NCBI GenBank assembly: GCA_014281115.1
Contig: JACONQ010000009.1
Coordinates: forward strand, 372,001-436,000
Origin: Laburnicola sp. R22_1
Lineage: Eukaryota > Ascomycota > Dothideomycetes > Pleosporales > Didymosphaeriaceae
DNA: 64,000 nucleotides
Direction: 5' to 3'
Shown: positions 35,457 to 46,600 of the stretch, piece by piece
Position numbering within the stretch: position 1 is the stretch's first letter
Layout of the letters: the number at the start of each line of letters is the position of its first letter
Position numbers and translations under genes: made by a program
The notes under the pieces: model-generated
The model's database searches: none
Told to the model about the DNA's origin: nothing
The model's input: only the letters and a program-made list of their open reading frames with translations

Positions 35457-37273
35457 ACGTCGGCCACATTAGTAAGCCGGCCACTTTTTCTTAGCACGAC
35501 TAACTTATGTTATAGCTCTTTGATTTTATCGCTATTAAACAAGGAGCCTACGTATGTCGTGCTTATATCTAATTTAGAAGATACCTCTATATCTTTTTTA
35601 TATATTTGCGCGTTGTGTCTAGTCCCCCTATAGTTTTTATAGCGCTGTAGAGCTAGTTAGGCTCTTTTTTAATTACTACTACTACGAGCCTTCTTTAATT
35701 GCTAAGGCGCCTACAACGCCTTAGCGACTACCTGTGCTGCTGTAGTTCTATACTCTATAGTCCTACCTTGCTAAATCCGCTTTCTTTTGCGTGATTTCTA
35801 CTTAGTTATTACTACTAATTGCTCCTTAAGCTTATAGACGCGGGCAGTTAAAAGAGCATTTTAATACAGTATAAGTTCACCACCTTTTATAAGCTAAGAG
35901 AAGCCAGTCTAAGCTATAACAGACGATTAAGTAAAGGAGTTGCTTACTAGCTTTAACTAGAATCTAAACTTATATATATTGCTTAGTGTTTTTAATTACC
36001 ATAGCGTCTTCTATAGTGGGGGTGCTAGTGGAGTACGCAGCTATACGTTAAGACGATCTAATACTACCTGCGCGTTAATAGGGATAAGGCCTAATGCCTT
36101 AAAGACCTTATAACAGTTCTCCTTTATAAATACGTTAAAAAACGCGTCTTTTAAGGCTAGAAGGAAGCCTTTCTTATTAATATAGAAGACGCGCCTGTGT
36201 GCTAAGTCTTTAACGCACTAAGAGTACTTGCGCTTTAATAGCGAGAAGCAGACTATATTAAGTGGCTAAAGGATGTGCAATAAGTGAGGTGGCATATAGA
36301 GAGTAAGGATCTTATTTTTAAGACAGTAGTCCTTAAAATCCTAGTTAAGGTGGCTCTTATAGCCGTCTAAAATAAGTAGCCTATACTCTCCTATCTAGCG
36401 CGCCTTTATATGCGCGTTAAAATGCTTTAACTACTCTAGACTAAGCACGTTATTAGTCTAGCTATTCTTAGAGACTAAAAGCTTTTAATTGCGCAGTATA
36501 TCTGCCTCCTTATAGTACGCAGAGATATGGACGTGTTCTTTATAAATAATAAAAGGTGGAGTTATATACCTAGTAGCGTAGATACTTTAGATAATAGTAA
36601 CCTACTCGCAATTACCTAGCTAAATAAGCTTAGGTTAAGCACGTCTCTCTATACTTATAACAACCTTTATTAAGCTAATAATGCCTATCTAGAAGCTAGT
36701 CTTATTAAAGTTATGCACGTTGTTGTTATAGACGCTATACTTAGCTTTAGTATCCTCTACTAGCTTAAACTACGCGCTAATTATCTTTAGATCCTTCTAG
36801 AGTATTCTCTAGCAGTCTTTAGCTTAATTAAAGGCTATTTTAAGCTTGGCTGAGCGCGTTACAAAGCGCTCAGCCTAGCGCTTACTAATAGGCTAGCCAC
36901 TGCGTATACCTAGCAGTTTATTAGCTATATCTTCTACCTTGCATAGTTAGGGCGCGAATTCTCGCAAATTAAGGTTAAGGATATATTAGACAATTGTCTG
37001 CTCTTTAGTTATAGTAAGTTTCTAAATCCCTAGTTAAGTTTAGGCGCGTGGAGTAATTCTGTAAAGCTAATTAGAGAGGCGCTAGTGTTTAATATTAAAG
37101 GCAGCAGCTACGCGTTATAGGCTTTAAATTTGGCCAGAAGTATAGGCCTTAAGAGCAAGGTTAATTCTACCTTCTTAGTTAACTAATATCGTATTGTGTT
37201 ATAGAGACATATTAGAGTTACTAAAGTGTTAGTCGTGCTAAGGAAAAGTGGCCGGCTCACTAATAAAATACGT
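35457..37273 (-). mobile_element. Pogo/Fot1-like transposon, second copy group
   Basis: Imperfect inverted ends ACGTCGGCCACATTAGTAAG (left) and, inverted, ACGTATTTTATTAGTGAG (right) run on into a better matched CCGGCCACTTTT(T/C)CTTAGCACGACTAAC. TA follows the right end but the left neighbour is GT, so the exact boundary is uncertain. On the minus strand, through stops, the N-terminus reads LTITKEQTIVQYILNLNLREFAP-like DNA-binding sequence near 37,000 and the catalytic block LLILDGYKSHLN near 36,370. It is related to, but not the same family as, 14299-16134. Confidence 0.75.
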
Positions 37274-37309
37274 TAATATAATTATAAATAATAGTAAAAG
37301 AGTAAATAT

Positions 37310-37437
37310 ATATTAGTAGACTATATATAGACTAGATTTTTTAGGAACTATACTAAAGTAGTCTTTCTATTCTAACTTAGATAGGCTTATTTTAAAAAAG
37401 GTATTAAAAAAGGTGTTAATACTAAATAAACAATGCG
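37310..37437. repeat. Right end of a poly-T-ended repeat, copy D
   Basis: Contains GTCTTTCTATTCTAACTTAG, AAAAAAGGTATTAAAAAAGG and AATACTAAATAAACAATGCGAC, matching the right ends of copies A and B. The rest of the copy is not recognisable on the left. Its last base marks the edge of the AT-rich compartment. Confidence 0.6.
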
Positions 37438-38184
37438 ACCCTAGCGTGTACATAGTGTCTACTTGTTCGTTCCTCACTTTGTAAATCATTAAATCGTCTA
37501 CTTTGCACTATTTACGTGGAGAATAGGGCGAGAGGGTACCCCTATTATCTAGGGCGGGTAGCTTGACGAGCGTGTTGCAGTCCGGGTAGTGGGGATAGCG
37601 CACCACAAGTGTTAGAACGCGGCCTTGGTGGCTAAGTGGCGGGGGTAGGGCGCAGTTTAACGGTGGACATAAGAGGTACTTTACGTCGCTCTTAGCTATA
37701 CCGCTATTACCTTTTATTACCTCAAAATCTAGGACGTATAGATTAGGGCAAAATTAGTAGAGGAGTAACCAGTTAAGATTTCACGTACGAAGGGATTTTA
37801 GTTTGGGGGCTTTCTCAGAGCCTCCGTTCCAGTTCCGTCGCCGCTACTTCCTCGTGCCCGGTCGGCTCCGTCCAAGAGTGCTGGCTGCCATCAAGTGTCG
37901 TGTGATTTCATTTGCGAGTGCCAGACTTCATCGAAGCAAGCATGCTGCTCGATCTAAGGAACGGACCCTGTGCCGTCCTCGGAGCGGTATCGGTGGTCGG
38001 GTCTTGCATCTTTCGCTTGCTCAGGTGTGGGGCAGCAAAAGGTCTAGGATACACCGCCAGCCCGTCGTTTGGATCTAGTTCACCACTTCTCTTGCACCAA
38101 CACTCGATGATTTTGTCCGTTGGCCGATACGTATTGGTAGAATCTATATTTCGCTCGACGAGACCTTTATGAGATAACTACATA
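37438..38184 (-). pseudogene. Possible F-box/LRR-like gene relic
   Basis: There is no intact gene. On the minus strand from about 37,800 to 37,450 one frame reads with only a few TAG/TGA stops and contains a leucine-rich piece with FCPNLYVLDFEVIKG and VVRYPHYPDCNTLVKLP. Such wording resembles the C-terminal leucine-rich parts of fungal F-box-type proteins, but the similarity is from memory and weak. The 37.8-38.18 kb part has normal composition and holds only short overlapping ORFs that I could not support; it is also the 3' flank of the AIM9-like gene. Confidence 0.3.
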
Positions 38185-39931
38185 CTAGATTTCATCGGAA
38201 ACGTCTTGGTACGGCCATATCATGGAGTACAGATCTCGCTCGTACTGGTTTTGGGCCGCATTCAAAAGGATCTGCTTGTACTTGCGGCAGTTTTCAACCG
38301 CTGTCTGGTAATCCTCAGCTTGCACCATACCATCTGCTGGCAGGACGCCTTGGTCTCGAAACAGCGACAGCATTTTTCCTACGCCGTCAACGTTCTCTTC
38401 TTCTCGCGCATGCCGTTCCAGTTCTTCTGCTGAGAATGCGATTGGGCACTGCGTATCTTCGCCAAAGATCTCATTCCATCTGGTGAAGAGAGCAATGAGC
38501 GAATCGCGCAGGAAAAACACGTCGCCATTATCCCACACGCCGGTTACGAGCCAGACGGGTTTTCTCAGCACAGGCACCATGGGTTGTTGAAGATACTCCC
38601 AGTGGCGTGGCACCCACTTCATAGTCTGGAGCTCGTAGTATTTGTGGATAGTTTTGCTCTCCAGATCCCGGTCGACTCGTTTCTGTTCGTCGGGAGGCAA
38701 CGCATCAAAATTGTCTGGCTTTTCCGGAACAACCCAGCCCTCACGGACGCTCTTGTAATGTTGGAACGCTCGATGGATACCGGACTGGTAGAAGAGTGGG
38801 GCCGCCATCGCCGACTGCCAATCCACAACAGCCGTGATTTCGTGCGAGGCAGGATCGACAAACACATTGTCGAGATGGAGATCAGGATGCCACAGAACGT
38901 TCGCAGTGGCGGACTCGTTTGCGGAGGGAGCTAAGACTGGCGCAACTCGCTCGTACTTGGCAAGTAATTCGAGTGTGTGTCTAGGGGGCTCCGGATCTTC
39001 TAGCGACCAGAAATAGTTCATGCGAGGTTTGGCAAATCTTTGGATCCATGCCATCTCGTTAGCACCTAACCCTCGCGTTTACGCCTGAGGGTCTTCCCCT
39101 AGTTCCTATTAACACTAGACACCAGCCCCAGCATTCGGTCATGAACCTACACGGACCTCGGTCGAGGTTCATCTGCTCCCGGCCTCTGGCCCAGAGTTCG
39201 GCTTTGGTCAAAGGTCCCATAGCATATTGGTCAAGGTTCAAGCTTTGCTGGTCTGCGGTGAACTGCACGGCGTCTGAGCTGCCGGTCAATCGTTGGAGGT
39301 CTTCCTTGAAATAGATACAACCATGCGTCTTGAACTGCGCGCCGGTCAGCGAGCAATCGAAATCGATGACCTGCTCAACAATGGAAAGTTTTGTTCTCCA
39401 CGGTAAACTTGGCCACAGAGCACCTAAACGAACACCGGGCGCTCTTTCCTCGAGGATGTACTCGGCTTGGACCGGGGTATTTGCGGCATCGTAAGACCAC
39501 GAAAGCACACGAGGGACCGGGATAGAAAAGACATCTCGAAGCTAATTCCTTCAGTCATTTCGCATTCTCGGGCTCGGATGCATGCATACCATTTTGCGGG
39601 TGGCGACTTCAGAAGCCGTCGTGTAACGGGCTGGCCCGGCATTTGGATTCGGAAGTTTTGCGACCATTTCCATCCCGTTGTCCATGGTGAGAACGAAAGC
39701 TTTATTGTGCAATCCTTCGGTAAGCTTCAGGACTTTGGTACCTGTTCGCGAGATCAACAAATATCCCTGCCCATTGTCGGACTCGTGATACCTACAACGT
39801 CGGGCCCCCTTGCAAACGCCAACAGCCGCTTCGACTAGATGTGGCAGGCTGAACTTGAGATAGCGTTTCGCCAGTTCGTTTCGCTCGTTGGTTCTGGAGA
39901 CATCATCATAAGCACTTGTCTGGGGCGGCAT
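38185..39931 (-). CDS. AIM9-like phosphotransferase (APH fold), 4 exons, 519 aa
   Basis: Exons by splice sites: 39931-39796, 39741-39590, 39541-39151, 39065-38185 (1,560 nt, 519 residues). The protein is of the aminoglycoside phosphotransferase/AIM9 type, small-molecule kinase-like proteins common in filamentous fungi; yeast AIM9 is mitochondrial. Visible: N-lobe KLTEGLHNKAFVLTMDNG and ethe lysine in EMVAKLPNP, TTASEVAT, PVPRVLSWS, the catalytic loop HPDLHLDNVFVD (HxDx4N) and the metal-binding-type VVDWQ. All residues expected for catalysis are present. Intron 1 (39742-39795) is 54 nt with no stop, so it hides inside a longer ORF; removing it restores the usual spacing. Introns are 54, 48 and 85 bp. 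The substrate is unknown. It is the first intact gene beside the AT-rich block. Confidence 0.85.
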
Positions 39932-40860
39932 AAGGCAACATAGGCGGTCGTTCTTACAGCCACCGTTGACGTGTGTAGCGATACAAGTCCGCTTCAGAAA
40001 TGACTTCTAGCTTCAGTTAGATGGTAATTATTCTGTTAGGTTGAGCGAGAGCCAGACTTACCTTCCCCTCGAGCTGTTTCTGCAAATAATGGCGGTGTTG
40101 GTAATGTGGATGGCGTTTTGCCAGGGTGCATGAAGCATAGGAACTTCATATTGAGCGATTTTTGGCGATGCGGAAGAGCGGGGAGCAGCCAGTAGATTAT
40201 CTGGGGCCGAGTTGGGGACAATCTGAATGTCATGGTAGGTGCTGTGTCATATAGATACCCTTAGGTGGTCAGTCCCAGATTAGCGGGCTCTTGGGATATG
40301 CGAAATGATCGCGTTGTCGGACGAGTGATCCAGAGGGAGCAGACTCCAAGCGCAAATCAATCCGGTCAAGGAACAAATACGAATAGAAGGCTCTCAGCCA
40401 GTCATTTGATGGAATGGAGGTGGGAGTGAAAAGAACTTTGATGAGCGCCGGTGGCGATGGAGCGGCTGTTGCAGTTGCCGCTGCGAGAAATGCCGATCCA
40501 CGCGGGTCGAACAACCAATGGTTCCTAGCCGCGCGCAATGGAAAAGGGTGTACGATCGATTCAGACGCGGTTAGCTGTGGCCGCCGCAACGATGGAAATC
40601 CAAGCTCGCGCCGTGACCATGCTCACGTGACGTGACGTCTCGCCTAGTCGGCATTTTCATTCGCTGAGAAGTGTCACATCTGGCAACCACACCCCAAAGG
40701 CATTCATGTTGCATGAAACAGCAACAAGACGGGTCGTGGCGTCGACATTCAGACAGACACTCTGTTGGAGCGTTGAGATCCTTAGTCGAAAGTTGAGGCA
40801 ATTGTTGATTGTAACTATTGAGCTATGGGAGCCCCGTATACTCCTGAGTACCATGACTAA
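39932..40860. other. Spacer with short unsupported ORFs
   Basis: This is the 5' flank of the AIM9-like gene. A minus-strand ORF (40233-40036) includes MKFLCFMHPGK followed by a good donor GTAAGT, reminiscent of the start of fungal serine hydrolase (FSH-type) proteins, but no downstream exon could be joined. Other short ORFs overlap on both strands without family resemblance. It may contain a gene relic. Confidence 0.35.
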
Positions 40861-42971
40861 TCACCAAATGCACGACCCCACCAAATGCAAGGTTTTGAAA
40901 AAATCCACGTAGTTTATCAACGCTCATAACTCCACCAATATTGACGCTATGGAGGCCGCGCTGACAGCAATCGAAAGCTTGCCAGCAGGCGAAAAGCCTA
41001 ATTACACCAAAATTGCCAAATTATTTGGCGTTGAGCGATTAACTTTATCGCGGCGCGCGCGCGGGATCAATAAAAGCCACATAGAGAGGGCAAATAAGTA
41101 GAAATTTCTTAACACCACACAAGAAAAAGAGCTTGTAAACTACATATATAAGCTTAATAAGAGAGGCCTGCCTCCTATAAAGCAAATAATCTAAAATTTT
41201 GCAACAGAAATAGCTAGAAAAGAGCTAGGCAAAAACTGGGTTGAGCGCTTTATTGCCCGCAACAATATTGAGCTCATATCGCGATGGACTACTGGTATCG
41301 ACGCCTGTCGCCACCGCGCTAATTCTGCTACCAAATACGCCTTATACTTTAAGCTTTTAGGCGACAAAATAACCTAGTACGATATCGACAGTCGCCATAT
41401 GTACAATATGGATGAAAAAGGGTTCCTTATTGGAGTGCTCACCAAGATGAAAAGAGTGTTCTCGCGGCAGCTGTATGAGCAGGGCCCTTACAAGCAAATG
41501 CTCCAGGACAGTAATAGAGAGTGGGTAACAACAATTGCCTGTATTTGCGCCAACAGCACCTCGCTAACGCCAGCCTTAATTTATCAAGCTACTATAGGCA
41601 ATATACAAGACTTATGGCTTTAAGATTTTGATCTGCAACACTACAAGGCCTTTTTTGCGAGCTTATTAAGTGGGTGGACTAACAATAAGATTGGTTTGGC
41701 GTGGCTCAAACAAGTATTTGATCGCGAGACCAAGGAGAAAGCTTGTAGGGAGTACCGACTACTCATACTTGATGGGCATAGGTCTCATATTACTATGCAA
41801 TTTATCACGTACTGCAACAATAACAAAATACTCCTTATAACCTTCCCGCCACACGCTACCCACACTCTCTAGCCTCTTGATGTGGCGATGTTCAAGCCTC
41901 TGAGTACGGCGTATACAAGAGAGCTCTTAGAGTTTATGTACAACTGCTAGGGCCTCTCAGCAATTACTAAACGCGACTTTTATCGACTCTTTAACGCCTC
42001 CTAGCAAAGGGCCTTTTAAGAAACAATAATACTTAAAGCTTTTGAGTGTACTGGGTTGTCACCTTATAACCCAAACACTATACTTAAGAAGTTTATTGCA
42101 GAGCACGAGAGCCCTCCCTTAAGTCGGAGTAGCTCGTTAAACCTCTCTAATTCTGATTAGCGTAAAGTATGGCAAATACTAAAGGACATTGTTGCGGAGG
42201 ACCACGCTGAGGAGCGTAAACAGCTGTCGCAAAGTTATCACAAGCTTAAGATTAAATATAGGATCCTTCAACACTAATACAATAGGCTTGAGCAAGCTTT
42301 TATTAACAAGAAGAGGCGCCGTCAACGTGGCAAGCCTCTCCTACTTGATAAACCTAATAATTGGCATAGTGGCGCCGTATTTTACTCACCTAGCAAAGTT
42401 CAGAGGGCCTGCGAGAGGCAGGAGCAAATTGAGACTGATAAAAAGCTTCAACAACAACAACTCTTAGAGGCTTAACACCAAAGGCTTCTCAAAAAGCAGG
42501 AGAAACAAGCTCTTAAAGAGGAGAGAGCTCACGTACGTTTGGCGGCGCGAGAACTGAAGGCGTAAGCAAAAGAGGCCAAGGCTGCTGAGCGAGCTGAAAA
42601 GCTACTCCAAAAGCAGCTCGAAAAGCAACTCAAAGGTGATATACAATTGTCTAAAAAGGGTAATTGACGGAGCCTCAACCCTTGTACACCAAAAAAACAA
42701 GCTCTTGAGAGACCTGAGGCTACTATTGTTGATCAAGAGCCCACTGGAGAGAGGGTGCCCTCACCCGCCAGAGCCACGCGCACCCGTACTGTACAGCTCC
42801 CATAGCGTTATCGCAAGTAATTTATCATTGCGCAATGGTTTTACATGCTCCTGCGAGTGCTACTGCAAAAATTCTAGTGATTTTACTATATATTTGGCGT
42901 TGTATAGGTTTTGGAGTGTTGCCCTTGGTGGCGGCAAAAACGTGCATTTGGTGGGTCCGTGCATTTGGTGG
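40861..42971 (+). mobile_element. Pogo-like transposon in normal-composition DNA
   Basis: The ends share CACCAAATGCACG, with a second copy of CCACCAAATGCA just inside each end, in inverse orientation (40862-40890 and about 42942-42970). The exact terminal bases and a clean TA duplication could not be fixed. The 2.1 kb element carries one long transposase frame. In contrast to elements left of 37.4 kb it keeps near-normal base composition, so RIP damage is light. Confidence 0.82.
40949..42805 (+). pseudogene. Pogo-like transposase, one frame with about 13 stops
   Basis: From the ATG at 40949 to the TAG at 42803 a single frame of 618 codons is kept with no frameshift, interrupted by roughly 13 stops, mostly TAG and TAA with one TGA. 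Domains in order: HTH_psq-like start (NYTKIAKLFGVERLTLSRRA), CENP-B-type HTH (ELVNYIYKLNKRGLPP), then the DDE_1 catalytic core with YNMDEKGF (first Asp), LLILDGHRSH (second Asp) and PLDVAMF (third Asp), and a Lys/Glu-rich coiled C-terminus. All three acidic residues are intact. Stops replace what would be Gln, Trp or Arg codons, as expected from C-to-T or G-to-A change. The ORF at 41399-41623 is its longest open piece. Confidence 0.88.
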
Positions 42972-43114
42972 TAAAATATGGTAGAGCACGGGCCAAGGCG
43001 CTGACGTAATCACAGCACCGCTGACGTAATCACCTAAAATCCGTCACACACTCTTTACCTATCGTATATTATCTCCTTCTACGCATTACTGCAATTCTTA
43101 TATCGTCTTTCGTT

Positions 43115-43457
43115 ATGCCTTGGAAGCAGGTTCTAGGAGAGCTTGCCTCGGCTTCGCGGAAGAATACGAGCAAGCTCCTCCAGGTCCTTCCCGAGAATCT
43201 TACTACGAAAAGCAATGCCGTGAAGACGGTTGATCTCCGCATCGATGTTCATCAAGATTTGAAGAATCCTAACAAGCTTCGTGGCCAAAATCCAGGCAAA
43301 CTCCTAAGCCAAAGATCAAGCTGTCAAGGACTTCATCAAATCAGAAAACAAGGGCGGCGGCCACAAAGGCACCCATAAGAACATAGCCGATATTCCCTTC
43401 GACAGAAGCTCGTTCGACATCGACGATTTCGAGAAGAAGATCAAGAACTCCCGCTAG
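43115..43457 (+). pseudogene. Small hypothetical gene with a likely frameshift
   Basis: ATG at 43115 opens MPWKQVLGELASASRKNTSK in one frame. About 160 bases on, the coding-like signal moves by one base into a frame reading SFVAKIQANS, a TAA, then AKDQAVKDFIKSENKGGGHK to a TAG at 43455-43457. No GT..AG pair of sensible length joins the two, so a one-base indel plus a C-to-T stop is the simplest reading. The family is not recognised. The piece is charged, soluble-looking and has no signal peptide. Confidence 0.4.
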
Positions 43458-43685
43458 TTCCCCCCTCAGGCTTGCACAGTATGACTTCATGCATTTACCA
43501 AACCTTACTCAAATCTAAGACTTCAAGCAGAGAGTTCCATCACATTGTCTCACGTATTCGCGCAGTGCCCACAGGATATTGATAGCTTGCAGAAATCAAG
43601 GACGAAATATTATCACTCTCAGAGAATGCTTCCCTGCTCCAATGTCGCCAGTGCTATTTATGAGTTATCTTCTTCATCTTAAGCT

Positions 43686-46600
43686 ATGGCGCCAGTGACG
43701 ACACTCGCAGAGTGCAAGTCCGCTGATAGTGCCACTGCAGCCGTATATACTATTCGGGCCTTTCTACCGCGCACCAAAGTAGATCAGGTATGGCGACCTA
43801 GTCACCATTTCCGCCGACTGATATTGCCGAGAACCAATATTGGAAGCGCAATGTTCGACGTCGGTACCCACAGTTCTTACCTATCACCTAAGCCGATGCA
43901 GTTGCGTTACACAAAACGCAGCAAACCGGCATATAGAGGACTAGGCCCACTACAAGGACTATTGTAGGGCACAGGGCTTCCAACGTAGCGTAGTACGGTA
44001 CGGTGGACCCCCATCGCTCTACGCTACGGCCCGTATGAGAGCCCAGTACGTACGGGAGCCCCCGGAGATGTCAAAATACGGTCCGTAAAATCCCCCTACG
44101 CCCCGTAGTAGGGCGGGATTTCCTAATTGGGTAATCCGTCGTCGTTTTTTAGTGTTGAGGTTGTTAATAAGGCTTCCCTTTTAGAGATTACCTTTGTAAG
44201 GCTTGTAAGATCGCTTTTAACAACCTTTCTACCTAGCTAATTCTTCTATAACTGTAAGGCCTTAATTGTACAGCCTATAAGACTATTGCAATCGCATATA
44301 ATTATATGTTTGGCGGAGCTAAAACACCTCTCACAATTGTAGGACGTGCAGGGCATAGAGAGGTGATCCATAGCTATTTTATAGAGGATTAGGTAACGTT
44401 TTTGGCCTACTTTAACCCACTAATAGTGTGGGTTGTCTATAAGTTGTATTAACTTTTTGTTATTGCTGCTAAGGTCCCTTTGCAGATTGTCTAAGTACTT
44501 ATTAAGCTGCGTTATACGCTTATAACGTTTATAAGACTTATTGCTAGTAAGGAGTATAGGATTTATGCTTATTGTTTGAGCCCTCTGCGTGTCGCCCTTA
44601 TAAGCCCCAGGTACCTTACGCGACGTTGGGGGGGACCTAGGTAGCTTAATATTGTCCTTTTTAGTGTTAACGTACGCCTTAAATACATAGCGCAGTGAGC
44701 GATTGGCTTTTTAATACTACTTAGGGTGCCTTTTCTAGTGGTTCTTAAACTAGGCGATATGGAGCTATGGGTGTAACGCGGTGGCTACACAGTAAAGAGA
44801 TAAGTCTGGATTTATAATAATTTTAATAAAGTATATATTAAGCTTCTACTACGCAAGCGCAACACCTTTAACGAGATAAGATAACTATATATAGCTGTTA
44901 ATTTCATATACGCGCTTAGTAAGCGACTTGTAAAGTTGTTATAAGTTAATAATTATCTACTAGAGGGACCTAAATCCGCTAATGCTAGCGGCACTCTCTA
45001 GAGTCTTACACATCTTATAAAACTTTTATAAGACCTGTATAATTGCGTAGACCTTTTCCTAATTATTGTCTATTAATTAGTTATATATAGGGTTGTACTC
45101 GCGAGGCCTGTTAACGTTATTATTATTGCTGCTAGGGACCTCTAGGAGGCTGTTAATGTCGCAGGCGCGTTGTATAAACTTTTGAATTGGATTCTTAAGC
45201 TTATAGCAGCGTAATAGTATAAGATAAACGCTGTGCCACCTAATCTCACTGTTCTGGATTAAATTAAGGGTGCCAAAGGTCTATAACGCGTTATTATTAT
45301 TAAGCGATTATTATATTATATAAAAAAGCTTATAACATTTATATAAGACGCATACTGCGTTTACAAAATTGTGGAGTTTTCTAATAACCCCATGCCTCTA
45401 GTATAATTAATATTGCTCCTAGGGCGACGCGTGGACAAGCTTAGCTTCGAAATTGCTTACTCTATTGCTGTAAATAAGAGCTTTAATAATTAGGTTAATT
45501 ATATAACCCGCGCAGCGTATACAGTGTTAATTTCTAATATTAAGGCTAGTTTTGTCGCGCAGGTACTTGATAAATCTAGTGCTGTTATTGCTAGCATTAT
45601 TACCCACAAAATAGTGGAGTTTTGACTCAAATTTGTACTCTCTAATTACCTAGAGTATAAGCTAGGCTTGCGCAGCTACTGTATAGTCTCTAAAAAGGTT
45701 GCGAAAGCTAATAAGTAGGTTAAGTTGTTGGTGTTTTGCATCTAAATCACTATAAGTTACTGTGAAAAATACGCTTATTAATAGGAATCTAGAGCAGAAA
45801 AACAATCTTACTAATAAAGTAAGCAACAACTCTAAGAAAGCTTATATTATTTAGAGACATCTATATATCGCAACTTACGCTAATTTTACTTTGCGAAAAG
45901 CGTAAAAGCTTTGCAACCTCCTTTTTTTACTTTTCTATACTGCTTTGTATGTATTTCGCTAGCGTTGTGGGGCTGCTTAGTAGTGCGCGCAAAAGGTCAG
46001 TTCAATTCCACATTATAAGGCCCTGGGTGGCCACTAAAGTCGCCATTTTAAAGCTAAGATCCCCCATAATAACCTAGTTAACAAAGGCGCTCTATAACTC
46101 CTCTTCTTACCATAGCAAATAGGATATAGCAGATCTTGCCCTAGTAGTAGCTGTAAAAGGACTTTTAGGCTATATAGTTGCCATAGTGGGAAGCAACCCA
46201 GTGTTAGGATTGATTAGGTGCACCTTTTTAAGGTGTTGTTTAACATAAGTTATACTATTAACCTTCTAACAATTAGGGGACTTTCTATTAAGGTAATAGT
46301 CCCTGCAAAGCTAGTACGAGTTCTTACTAACTATGTTATCCTCTAGGTACTCTAGCTCAGCTCTATACCGCCAAATTGTAGCCAGATTGCGCTTGCCTTT
46401 AAGCTGGCCTTTGTGGCGGACCTAGTACCTAACACAGCCAGGCTTAAGGCAACATCTGCTGTGCTAAATATAGCGCCAATTAACATTAAAGAGCTCCCTA
46501 GAATAGAGCTCTAGATGCCACACGTGGCTCCTTTGTACAGGCGTTAGAGTGCCTAGGGTACCCTTACGCGACTAGGACTAAGACGACTTACCTAATAAAG

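Larger units (their letters stand above)
1..37440. other. AT-rich, RIP-degraded transposon isochore
   Basis: The whole stretch is very AT-rich and crowded with TA, TAG and CTA words, while CpA and TpG contexts are depleted. No reading frame of normal gene length survives. Recognisable transposon proteins can be read only through many stop codons, nearly all TAG or TAA, as expected from C-to-T change on either strand. That is the known signature of RIP in ascomycetes. Individual elements are listed separately. Composition returns to normal within a few hundred bases after 37,440. Confidence 0.93.

Noticed and set aside
1..37440. Possible Starship giant element with a tyrosine-recombinase captain
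   Set aside because: No captain-like recombinase gene or cargo genes could be seen; the region is explained by smaller nested elements.
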